A stretch of DNA of 64,000 bases from Papaver somniferum (taxonomy: Eukaryota > Streptophyta > Magnoliopsida > Ranunculales > Papaveraceae), in assembly GCF_003573695.1 (NCBI RefSeq), contig NC_039360.1, forward strand, positions 118,816,336 to 118,880,335. The letters run 5' to 3'. The position numbers were made by a program, and so were the translations under genes. Below are positions 22,471 to 32,170 of this stretch, in pieces (the first letter of the stretch is position 1; every line of letters starts with the position of its first letter). Under the pieces are notes generated by a model. It ran no database searches, was not told the origin of the DNA, and saw only the letters and a program-made list of their open reading frames with translations.

Positions 22471-23581
22471 GATGGTGTAGCCGCGACCACTATATCTTGG
22501 CATATTGGTGTTAGACCTTGGCATAATTAGGGTTTGGCATATCAAAAACCTAACGCGCGCGGCTAGGTGGCGCGGTATGGCATGGCCTGCCAATTGGCAT
22601 ACTGGCGCGATTTGGAAAGTTGACTGGCCAATTGGCATGGCGCCTGCGGTGATGGCTATTTGGGCGCGTTGGGGAGCGTCCAAACTTATCAAATCAAGTG
22701 AACAAATTGTACTGCCGTGATTGGTTTTTGGAGACTGGCTTGGGCCGTCTAGATTAGATTCCTAATGTAATTAGGCGCATCGACCCACCAACTTCCAATC
22801 TTTATTAAAAGTGTGTGTGGAGGGTTTTGAGCGATCTGATTGGTTGATGGGAGAGGGGACTAGCAAGAGAAATATGGAGCGTGGCCAACGGCCACAGGCG
22901 GAGCCTATTGGAATCGGTCGGCTATGTGGCGAGGTCGCTCCTCTTTCGTCATTGCTCTTTATTTGCCACAATTTCTCTTTTGTTTCTTGTTTTCTGGTAG
23001 GACTTCATTCCTACTAACTCCATGGTGTATCTGTTTCCTAGTTTACCTAGGTTTGGCCTCAACCAATACGGTTGAGATATTTGTACGAGGCGCGAAAGAC
23101 CCAATGTTTGCAAATTAATTAGGCCGAAAGCTTGAATCTTATGAGCTATCACAAAATTGAAAAAATGTAACAAATTCTGTGTGTTGACACAAAATTATTC
23201 TCAGAGAGAAGTTAGCGCGTCTTCTGATTGAGCATTTTCATGCAGACCTTAATTTTGATACTTCGGGAAATTCGTGCTACTCAGTTGCGACCGAACACTA
23301 ATTGTCGTGTCATATCAATACTAAGGGTTCAACAGGGGAACATAGCATAGGAAAATAATTAATAAACCGTACACTAATGGGTAATATAGGCGAGAGCTTA
23401 CAGAATGTTTGGGATTGTTACTACATGCACCATTCTGAATAAATATACTGAATTTCTCAATACATGTGTGAGTATAGAGGCCCGGGTACTCATTACTTTT
23501 AAATGGATTAGTCCCTTTGCAGACGACGTGTTAAATACAGGTTTTACAATTTTATCCTTGAACTAAAAACCACCATAAACA

Positions 23582-23600
23582 TTAAGTCCCCTGCCTAGCA
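23582..23600 (-). promoter_or_regulatory. Probable polypurine tract of the family-A element
   Basis: On the element strand the bases before the 3' LTR read GGCAGGGGACTTAA, purine-rich but interrupted. Position is the main support. Confidence 0.5.
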
Positions 23601-23879
23601 CGTAACAGTGATATTGTTGCGGGGTAAGCACTAGATGATGATAGATGAAAATAAAATTCATGAGAAGAGTAAGCAGACGTTACAGGAGATAGGCCGACTT
23701 GGCCTTTGAGCATAACATGTTTAATGAAACGTCGAGGCAAGTAGCAATCACTCTTCTAGCACGTTGATGCCGAGAACACTAAAATCATGTATTTAAGTAG
23801 TGGAGTCTAGACTGATGGGTGTTAAGGCAGTCGAGCCTTGAATACAAAGATGAGTGTTGAGATGGTGGAGCCGTCAGCG

Positions 23880-25230
23880 GTATAATATGTTGAAGCACTG
23901 ACGTCTGACAACACAGGTGAGTGATGAGGAGATTGCGTGTCTCAGCACTAAGATGAAGATGTGTTGAGGCAGTGATTCTTGACAACACAATAGTGAATGT
24001 TGAGGAATTTGTACGTCACAACACTAACAAGAGGATGTGTTGAGGTAGTATGCCTGACAACACAACAATGAATGTTGAGGAATTTGTATGTCTCAACACT
24101 AAAAGGATGATATGTTGAGGCAGTATGCCTGACAACACAATAGTGAGTGTTGACGAATTTGCACGTCTCAACACTAAGAGGAAGGATGTGTTGAGGCAGT
24201 TTGCCTGGAAACACAGTAGTGAGTGTTGAGGAATTTGAGCGTCTCAACACAAAGAGTAAAACGTGTTGAGGCAGTATGCCTGACAACACAATAGTGAGTG
24301 TTGAGGAATTTGCACGTCTCAACATTAAGATGAAAACGTATTGAGGCAGTATTCCTGACAACACAATAGTGAGTGTTGAGGAATTTGCACGTCTCAACAC
24401 TAAGAGGAAAATGTGTTGAGGAAGTATGCCCGACAACACAATAGTGAGTGTTGAGGAATTTACACGTCTCAACACTAAGAGGAAAACGTGTTGAGGCAGT
24501 ATGCCCGACAACACAATAGTGAGTTTTGAGGAATTTGCACGTCTCAACACTAAGAGGAAAACATGTTGAGGCAGTATGCCTGACAACACAATGGTGAGTG
24601 TTGAGGAATTTTCACGTCTCAGCACTAAGAGAAAAACGTGTTAAGGCAGTATGACTGACAACACAATGGTGAGTGTTGAGGAATTTGCACGTCTCAACAA
24701 TAAGAGGAAAATGTGTTGAGGTAGTATGCCTGACAACACAATGGTGAGTGTTTAGGAATTTGCACGTCTCAACACTAAGAGGAAAACGTGTTGAGGCAGT
24801 ATGCCTGACAATACAATAGTGAGTGTTGAGGAATTTGCACGTATCAACACTAAGAGAAAAACGTATTGAGGGAGTATGCCTGACAATACAATGGTGAGTG
24901 TTGAGGAATTTGCACGTCTCAACACTAAGAGAAAAACGTGTTGAGGCAGTATGCCTGACAACACAATGGTGAGTGTTGAGGAATTTTCACGTCTCAATAC
25001 TAAGAGGAAAACGTGTTGAGGCAGTATGCCCGACAACACAATAGTGAGTGTTGAGGAATTTGTACGTCTCAACACTAAGAGGAAAACGTGTTGAGGCAGT
25101 ATGCGTGACAACACAATGGTGAGTGTTGAGGAATTTACACGTCTAAACACTAAGAGGAAAACGTGTTGAGGCAGTATGCATGACAGCGCAATGGTGAGTG
25201 TTGAGGAATTTGCACGTATCAACACTAGGA
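23880..25230 (-). repeat. 75-bp minisatellite, 18 units, in the 3' UTR of the family-A element
   Basis: The marker GTCTCAACAC and variants occurs 18 times from 23937 to 25216. After the first two steps (78 and 76 bases) the spacing is exactly 75. Each unit has two hairpins. The first has arms GTGTTG/CAACAC around inner arms AGGCA/TGCCT with loop GTA. The second has arms GTGTTGAG/CTCAACAC around a 12-base loop. Because 75 is a multiple of three, long minus-strand frames (225 and 157 residues) run through it, but they are repeat translations with no known domain. Such arrays upstream of the 3' LTR are known in Tat/Ogre elements. Confidence 0.95.
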
Positions 25231-25629
25231 TATTTAAAATTTATTTGATATGCCTAATGGATATAACACATTTAGTTTAAGGATAGTTACTTAGCTCTGT
25301 CTCCGCTAGGTATGTCCTTCACGCATGATTGGCCTTTGGGTATATCAGGCTCTCCCGTGAATAAACAGTATGACAAAAGTCCCCAGGTTTTGATGGTACG
25401 AAAAATATCCGGTTGTAACGAGAGTTGTTCATATGGAAACAAATAATCTGCAGGATTGGCTGGCTTATTGGAGACCCTCTCAGATATAGACTTTGGCGGA
25501 GAACATACTCCTAATTTCGCTTTGTTGTTATGTATTCATGAGCACCCCAGAACCATATTATAATTCGGGTATTCCTTGACAATATGAAACTTGGCATGTG
25601 TTAGGGCGTCTCTTATCTTGATTTCGAGG
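25231..25629. other. Internal non-coding part of the family-A element
   Basis: Between the minisatellite and the gag relic. No domain or structure was seen. Confidence 0.5.
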
Positions 25630-26060
25630 TTAATGTACCCCATAGGCATCTATCGACCTTCCTTCTGAGTTTCCGATCATAGTCGGGAAGTGAGAAGCTT
25701 TTTGCTTCGAAATTCTTGCAGCTCTCAGAGTCTTGAAGGTGACAATGTTGAAGTCAGAGGCCGCGTCAATCAGTGTGCTTTCAAACTCGGCACCTTTCAA
25801 GTGAGTAGTGGTTAAGAGTCCCCAGAAGGCATTAATGCACAACTCCACCAATTGATGTTAGTCACATTTGGATCATGACAATCTAACGCCTGAATTCTGA
25901 ATCTCTTGACATAATCATTCGGATGTTCGTTGTTTCGCTCCTTCTGAGTTGTGGCCGTGTCCGTATGGGTTTTGGCAAGAAATTCTGTCTCTCCATTAAA
26001 TCGATAATAGTAATGGGAGGTTGGTTTCCTCTGGCACCTCCAGTCTCTCGTCATGATGAA
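25630..26060 (-). pseudogene. Gag relic of the family-A element
   Basis: Two overlapping minus-strand frames (25812-26054 and 25630-25851) carry pieces that resemble a plant Ty3/gypsy capsid: KERNNEHPNDYVKRFRIQAL, like the 'E...DYV.RFR' helix of retrotransposon gag, then LKGAEFESTLIDAASDF and FKTLRAARIS. The frame is broken and the rest of gag is missing, so no particle protein can be made. The match is to general family features only. Confidence 0.55.
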
Positions 26061-26707
26061 GAAGTGGTAGCAGCCCTGGTGATGATTGGAGGCGTCATGC
26101 TCAAAGAAACATTAGGAGTAGCGGCGGCTATGGCTTTGGTAATATGATGCGTTATACCAAAGGGGATGCTTCCGGTGCTGCTGGTGTTGGTGCTAGAGGA
26201 TGTAATGCCATGGGATATGTTGACTACACTTGCGGACGGTACATTGGTGTCGGCTATTCCCTTTTGCTCTCATTCGATACGGCCACATACTCTGTCTGCA
26301 TCGTCGTTGGCGGAGGCACAGACCTCAGACAAGGATTCAACATTTTTTGTGTCATCTATGAAATTGATGGCGTTTTCCGAGCGAATGTTTGGTGGATCTT
26401 GCTACATCAGGTTTTCCATAATCTTTAAGTGACAAAACGTATCATTTTGCAGCTTGACCATATCATCTTGATTTGCGACAACATCTTCTAATATTTTTGC
26501 CATACCTTCCATGGTGATTAGATTTCGAGCATTGGCGGCTTTGGAAGTGTTTGGGATGGCTGGGGTAACTCATGAAGCGGAAAGTTGGGATTGGTGATTG
26601 AACTGAATTCTGGTTAATGATTGAATTTAGACTTAAGATCCACCATCTTGAGTTTAGGAAGATTGGAATGAAAATTGAGAAATTGGCTTCGCAACCGAGA
26701 GCATAAT
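26061..26707. other. 5' internal region of the family-A element
   Basis: Sequence between primer site and gag relic on the element strand. ORFs on both strands (26144-26428 plus, 26463-26804 minus) have no domain. It probably belongs to the leader and the start of gag. Confidence 0.5.
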
Positions 26708-26726
26708 CTCCCACTGTGGTCGCCAG
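26708..26726 (-). promoter_or_regulatory. Primer binding site of the family-A element
   Basis: Read on the element strand, TGGCGACCACAGTGGGAGA starts two bases after the 5' LTR. TGGCGAC... primer sites are typical of plant Tat-lineage elements, commonly assigned to tRNA-Arg. The exact tRNA was not tested. Confidence 0.75.
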
Positions 26727-27509
26727 TTGTTTTAGGGTAAGAACTGATTCTGCTGGGAATGGTAAATTTGGGTGTGCTGCCGAGAAACCCCTAAACAAAT
26801 GCACTGACGGAGTACTTTAGATTCGAGAGATCAATCTGTACAATTCTAGCCTAAACCAAGAAATGGTCGTTCCAGACTTGCTTCGGTCACGAAGTGAAGG
26901 AGAATGATTGATCTTAGGGAGGGAAGCGAAGAAGGTGTTGAGATCAAAATACTGAATTTTGAGGGTGTGGTTGTTTTATGACTTGTATCAGAATTTGGAA
27001 CTGGCTGGCAGAATGTAAGCTATCAGTTCTTGGTATTTTTCTGGATACTTGTGTTGTTAACCAAAACTCTGCCCCCACCCCTTTTGGTCGAAATAGGTTG
27101 AAAACCGATTTATATAAGTCATTGATCCCCTTGATCTCGTAGGAAGTGGAGACAGTTAAGTAGTGGAGAAGTGGGGTTGTGTAGAAGCGGTTTACCATCA
27201 CGTTCCCATTGTGAGGGGAAACTGGTCAGCCTTACTCCCACTATTCTATTACTGTTATCTAACCGTCCGCTCTTTCCTGACACTTTCTTGTAATGGGCGT
27301 ATTGTACGCCGCACGCTGTAAACCGCCATACCAATACCCTAATGAGTATCCCCCATTTTGTGACATGTTTGATGTCTCGAGTGTTTCGTGGAAAAATGTG
27401 AAACAAGTTGCTGAGTGGGTCTAATGTGCAAGACCTAGTTATTCTGACCAATCACACGCAAGCTAAGAGACATAATGGCATAATGACGTCCGCGTAGTGG
27501 CACAATGGC

Positions 27510-27840
27510 AATGTGGCGCATGTTAGTGGCATAATGGCAATGTGGCGCATGTTAGTGGCGCAATGGCAGCGTGGCGCCAGTTAGTGGCACACTAGCAGCG
27601 TGGCACCAGTTAGTGGCGCAATGGCAGTGTGGCGCCTGTTAGTGGCGCAATGGCAGTGTGGCGCCTGTTAGTGGCACAATGGCAGTGTGGCGCCAGTTAG
27701 TGGAAGAATGACAATGTGGTGCCAGTGGAACGGTGTTGTGGCCGCACCAGTGGCATGGTGTTGCTGCAGCGCCAGTGGCCTGGTAATGTGGTCGCGCCAG
27801 TGGCATGGTAATGTGGCCGCGCCAGTGGTATGTTGGTGTA
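27510..27840. repeat. 29-bp and 25-bp tandem repeats in the family-A 5' LTR
   Basis: Same two unit types as 22127-22470, in the same order, with different copy variants. Several minus-strand ORFs here are by-products. Confidence 0.88.
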
Positions 27841-29039
27841 GCAGCGACGACTATATCTTGGCATATTGGTGTTAGACCCTGGCATAATTAGGGTTTGGCA
27901 TATCAAAACGCTAACGTGCATGGCCTGCCAATTGGCATACTGGCGCGATTTGGCAGGTTGACTGGCCAATTGGCATGGCGCCTGCGGTGATGGCTATTTG
28001 AGCGCGTTGGGGAGCGGCCAAACTTAATAAATCAAGTGGCCAAATCGTACTACAGTGATTGTTTTTTGGAGACTGGCTTGGGCCGTCTAGATTAGATTCC
28101 TAATGGAATTAGGCGCATCGACCCACCAACTTCCAATCTTTATTAAAAGTGTGTGTGGCGGTATTTATGGGTAAAAATCATTTCTGCCGATTTTGGTAAT
28201 TTCGGTAGTTGGGTGAGAAACAAATCTAAACCCTAAACAAATGTTCTGCACAGGAGTACTTTAGATTCGAGAGATCAATTTGTACAACTCCGGCCTAAAC
28301 CAAAAAATGGCCATTCCGGATTTGCTTCGGTCACAAAGAGGAGGAGAAGGGCTGGTTTAGGGAGGGAAGAGAAGAGAGTGTTGAGACCAGAACAGTTCTG
28401 GAAGAGTAGTACTTGACTTGTATCAGAAGGTTAAAGCTTTTGGGAAAGCTAGCAGAGTTGCCTTTCTGAGTATTATATTTCTCCTGACCAAAAACTTGTT
28501 GTCTTGGTGGAAATAGGTAAGACCTATTTATACAAGTCTAAGTGAAACGTACTCTGGACTCGTAAGAAAAAGAAACAGATGAGTTAAATGGGAAGACGTG
28601 GTAACACCTGGTATTTATGGAATTTGATGGAATTGATGTTCCATAATGAAAGAGCGTTTCACCATTACTTCCTGTATTTACTAACCGTTTTATTCTTAAT
28701 ACACTTTCTTGAAACGGGCATTTGTGTATGCCGCACGCTGTAAACCGCCAAACCAAAACCCTAAAGAGCATCCCCCAGTTTGTGACATGTATTGATGTCT
28801 CGAGTGTTTTCATGGAAAACGTGTAGCATGTCGCTGGTGTTTCATAAGTTGAGCTTGAGAGATGTGCCGGCTCAGTGGCGACCTTCGACGGTCGAGATTT
28901 TGCATCTTAAGAGAAATCGTGGCCTTTGATGTAGGCGCTGCATGCCAAAGTGCAAGGGTTGCACGACATGTTCCAATGGCTTGTGCGGAATGCCTTGGTT
29001 GTAGGTTGCACATCGGGTGCAAGTGGTAATGCCAAAATG

Positions 29040-29540
29040 CAAGTGTTGCATGTCATGTGCCAATGGCGCGCGTAGCAGATTTGGCCCTAGGTTTGCACGG
29101 CTTGGCATGCTAGGTTGCAAGGGTCGCTTGGCGTGTACCAATGGCGCGTGTGGCGGCTTGGCACTAGGTTTGCACGGCTTGGAATGCTAGGTTTCAAGCG
29201 TCGCTTGGCATGTGCCAATGGCGCGTGTGGCGGCTTGGCCCTAGGTTTGCACGGCTTGGCATGCTAGGTCGCAAGCGTCGCTTGGCATGTGCCAATGGCG
29301 CGTGTGGCGGCTTGGCCCTAGGTTTGCACGGCTTGGCATGCTAGGTCGCAAGCGTCGCTTGGTATGTGCCAATGGCGCGTGTGGCGGCTTGGCCCTAGGT
29401 TTGCACGGCTTGGCATGCTAGGTCGCAAGCGTCGCTTGGCATGTGCCAATGGCGCGTGTGGCGGCTTGGCCCTAGGTTTGCACGACTTGGCATGCTAGGT
29501 CGCAAGCGTCGCTTGGCATGTGCCAATGGCGCGTATGGCG
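29040..29540. repeat. 77-bp tandem repeat in the nested family-A LTR
   Basis: The unit contains TGTGCCAATGGCGCGTGTGG and GCTTGGCATGCTAGGTCGCA. GCGCGTGTGG occurs at 29221 and 29298 (77 bases), with about six copies, the central ones nearly identical. Confidence 0.93.
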
Positions 29541-29544
29541 CTAT

Positions 29545-29775
29545 AATTGTGCGGCTTGGTTTTGGCATGGTTGCCATGATGCACAGCGATTGTGCGTCTT
29601 TGGTTTTGGCATAGTTTCCATGATGCGCAACGATCGTGCGGCTTTGGTTTTGGCATAGTTTCCATGATGCGCAGCGATTGTGCGGCTTTGGTTTTGGCAT
29701 AGTTTCCATGATGCGCAGCGATTGTGCGGCTTTGGTTTTGGCATAGTTGCCATGATGCGCAACGATTGTGCGACT
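29545..29775. repeat. 44-bp tandem repeat in the nested family-A LTR
   Basis: GGTTTTGGCATAGTTTCCAT recurs every 44 bases (for example 29602 and 29646), about five copies. Minus-strand ORFs made of repeated 'HRCASWKLCQNQS' type peptides are by-products. Confidence 0.93.
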
Positions 29776-30707
29776 TAGGGTTTTGTGTGTCGAAACCCTA
29801 GTTTAGCATTTGAAAAAAGATACCCTGGTAATTTTTTACATAAGTGCATTAAATGTTCTAATAAATGTGTTTAACGTCACCGCTGACGTCATGCTATGCG
29901 TAAGGTTTTACGATTTTACCCCTTGTCTAAAAACCACCATCAACAGGCGGGTTTTGAGCGATCTGATTGGTTGATGGGAGAGGGGGATAGCAAGAGAAAT
30001 ATGGAGCGTGACCAATGGCCTCAGGCGGCGCCTATTGGAATTGGCCGGCTATGTGTCTAGGCCGCGCTTCTTTCGTCATTGCTCTTTATTTGCCACAATT
30101 TCTCTTTTGTTTCTTGTTTTCTGGTAGGACTTCGTTCCTACTATCTCCATGGCGGATCAATTTCCTAGTTTACCTGGGTTTGGCCTCAACCAATAGGGTT
30201 GAGATATTTGCTCGAGGCCCGAAGACCTAATGTTTGCAAATTAATTAGGCCGAAAACTTGAATCTTGGGAGTTATCACAAAATTGAAAAAAATTAACAAA
30301 TTCTGTGTGTTGACACAAAATTATTCTCAGAGAGAAGTTAGCGCGTCTTCTGATTGAGCATTTTCATGCAGACCTTAATTTTGATACTTCGGCAAATTCG
30401 TGCTACTCAGCTGCGAGTGAACACTAATTGTCATGTCGTATCAATACTAAGGGTTCAGTTGGGGAACATAGCATAGGAAAATACTTAATAAACCATACAC
30501 TAATGAGTAATGTAGGCGAGAGCTTACATAATGTTTGGGATTGTTGCTACAAGCACCATTCTGAATAAATATACTGAATTGCTCAATACATGTGTGAGTA
30601 GAGTGGCCCGAGCACTCATTACTTTTAAATGGCTCAGTTCCTTTGCAGATGGCGTGTTAAATACATGTTTTACAATTTTAGACTTGAACTAAAAACCACC
30701 ATCAACA

Positions 30708-30825
30708 ATAATACAAAGTAAGAGTCACCACCACAGTAATGGAAAAAAAAAAGCCACCAAGGGTTGTACACAGAACAGGAAAAACGGAAGTTCAGTAGAA
30801 CCTATAATAGGTCTGAAAATTCCAA
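30708..30825. other. Short stretch right of the family-A element
   Basis: Starts with the ATAAT target copy and was contiguous with 21333 before that insertion. On the minus strand it can be read without a stop into LINE-1 (YCGGDSYFVLLISGFLQHIP), so it may hold a little more of that LINE. A run of ten A lies near 30743. Confidence 0.4.
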
Positions 30826-31382
30826 GGCCAAGCACTATAAGAGGGGTTATCCTTTCCTATCCCTTAAATGTGGGGAAGGGATATGGGTCAGAAGGAAACC
30901 TCACTATGGCGTGTTTTTATCCCTTCCCTATATTGCACGGAAACTCTGTTTCCGTGAGTTTCCATTTCCCCAATTTTTTTTCGTTGGAATATTTGTACAA
31001 GTAAAAAAAAAATTTAGAGTAAAAAAAGTAGATATAATTGGTAAAAATGAGATATAATAGGTAAAAAAAGAGTTTTAGAAAAAAAAGTGTGAAAAAGGAA
31101 AGTTTTAGGGTAAAACTTGGAAAACCAGAAACGGATACTTAGTTTCCATGTAAAAAGTCACGGATAATGAGTATCCGTTTCAATTGAAGAATGAAAAATG
31201 AGTATCCGTAAATCACAATTTTGCCATTTCCCTTCCCTACTACCTGGAATAGATTTGATCCAGTATGAAATGTAGGGAAGGGATATCCCTTCTAAGTAAG
31301 TATACGGGAGATCATAGTAGTTGCAAATTGAGATTTTTCCCTACATCTAGGGAAGGGATAAGAGTGACCATAGTGCTTGGCC
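30826..31382. mobile_element. MITE-like element with inverted terminal repeats
   Basis: The left end reads GGCCAAGCACTATAAGAGG and the right end, inverted, reads GGCCAAGCACTATGGTCAC, a 13-base perfect terminal match. Subterminal ATCCCTTCCC-type stretches are also inverted. At 557 bp the element is AT-rich inside and has no transposase. No convincing target duplication could be read at the edges (TCCAA left, TAATA right), so the superfamily is open. It sits at the 3' end of the LINE RNase H fragment. Confidence 0.7.
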
Positions 31383-31383
31383 T

Positions 31384-31950
31384 AATAGAGCTACTCTCTG
31401 TATAAGATTTCATATTAACACTTTCCATTCCACTATCTTCTTTAGCCAGTTTGTTAGCAGTGAAGTTTACTTCTCTGTAACAATGACCAAAATGAAAATT
31501 TTGTAGCATATCACACATCTTATTCCATCTTGACATTGTGAACCATGGGAGTTTATTATTTTTGAATGCCAAAACTGAAGTCTTTAAGTCTGACATAAAG
31601 CTTATATCTCCAAATGATTATTTTGTACAACCCATTCTCCTGCAAAACTACTGCCATTATTTCTGCAACAAAATTTGTGGCAAAACCACGGCCACCTCCT
31701 ATTTCTATCAGATATTCATCAATACTAGTTCTAGCTACAAATCCATATCCAACAACTCCTGGATTCCCTCTAGCAGCTGCCTCATGGTTTATGAAAGAGT
31801 AATTTTCTTCAAAAATTCTGAACATCCATAACCACTTTTTGATTGTCAGTTTCTTACATATATTGCCAAAATTATGCAATAACATACAAATATTGCTATA
31901 TGAGCACGCTATCTGAACAACCCATGGTAGATTACACAATAAAAACTTCC
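31384..31950 (-). pseudogene. LINE-2: RNase H-like domain fragment of a LINE
   Basis: The minus-strand frame 31556-31939 contains ARGNPGVVGYGFV, FATNFVAEIMAVV and a continuing helix, the start of the plant LINE RNase H (RVT_3 type, GA.RGNPG.AG.G). The next frame (31312-31596) gives WFTMSRWNKMCDM and FHFGHCYREVNFTANKLAK, its end (REVN..AN.LAK). A frameshift joins the two near 31570. RT and the rest are missing. Confidence 0.85.
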
Positions 31951-32170
31951 TCAGAAGGTTTTCAAATTAAACTTGTCATCCTCTCTGGGTATAACTATTC
32001 CAAACATATTCTTCTAGTTATCATCCACAATAATCCCAAAACCATTCTGCTATTCTCAATGGCTTCTTCTTCCAATACCAAACCTGATGATTCCATTGCA
32101 AACCTTGTTAGTCATATGAACCTTGTATGAACATACCTGAAGGCCTATTGCCCAAAGTCTTTATATACTC
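31951..32170. other. Short region before the family-B element, possible LINE ORF1 start
   Basis: A plus-strand ATG near 32059 opens MASSSNTKPDDSIANLVSHMNLV before a stop. It could be the start of a LINE ORF1 whose continuation is the ORF1 piece at 45623, because the family-B element lies exactly between them. This is inference without a target duplication. Confidence 0.3.

Larger units (their letters stand above)
21334..23581 (-). repeat. 3' LTR of the complete family-A element
   Basis: About 2.25 kb. Its first base pair has decayed (TT for TG), and the other end, CCATAAACA, differs slightly from the family CCATCAACA. It aligns closely with 26728-28161 plus 29951-30707 across its length. A minus-strand TATA box lies at 21719-21726. 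Confidence 0.88.
28162..29945 (-). mobile_element. Nested solo LTR, family A subtype with 77-bp and 44-bp repeats
   Basis: The left edge TATTTATGGG (TG changed to TA) and right edge ACCATCAACA match the family. GGCGG flanks both sides (28157-28161 and 29946-29950), an exact target duplication, and the host LTR resumes with GTTTTGAGCGATC as in its partner at 22817. Length is 1784 bp. The interior differs from the other copies and consists largely of two tandem arrays. Confidence 0.9.
21334..30707 (-). mobile_element. Complete non-autonomous LTR retrotransposon, family A (Tat-like, LARD type)
   Basis: Two direct LTRs (21334-23581 and 26728-30707, the latter enlarged by a nested LTR) enclose a 3.1-kb internal region. 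ATAAT occurs immediately outside both ends (21329-21333 and 30708-30712), which proves one insertion event. On the minus strand the 5' LTR is followed at 26727 by TGGCGACCACAGTGGGAGA, a primer site of the TGGCGAC type seen in the plant Tat lineage. Then come a gag relic, a 75-bp minisatellite and a purine-rich stretch before the 3' LTR. No protease, RT or integrase is present, so it must have moved with proteins from a relative. A tandem array in the 3' UTR is a known feature of Tat/Ogre elements, which supports the lineage. Confidence 0.88.
26728..30707 (-). repeat. 5' LTR of the complete family-A element, split by a nested LTR
   Basis: Runs TGTTTTAGGG...CCATCAACA. After removal of the nested copy 28162-29945 and one GGCGG, it is about 2.19 kb and matches 21334-23581. 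Tandem arrays at 27510-27840 correspond to those in the partner but differ in copy content. Confidence 0.88.

Noticed and set aside
22282..22720. Structural RNA or rRNA-like GC-rich block
   Set aside because: The GC content comes from 25-bp and 29-bp tandem repeats in an LTR, with no rRNA motif.
23948..25225. Long minus-strand ORFs (225 and 157 residues) as a repeat protein gene
   Set aside because: They are translations of a 75-bp DNA minisatellite whose unit is a multiple of three. There is no start context, no domain, and the repeats extend beyond the frames in mutated form.
23880..25230. CRISPR-like array
   Set aside because: The whole 75-bp unit repeats without unique spacers, the context is a plant retrotransposon, and no cas-like genes are present.
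26144..26432. Plus-strand ORFs of 94 and 88 residues
   Set aside because: They overlap each other in different frames and oppose the element strand, with no domain; judged chance.
29395..29762. Minus-strand ORFs of 104 and 73 residues
   Set aside because: They follow the 44-bp and 77-bp tandem arrays in an LTR and have no independent support.
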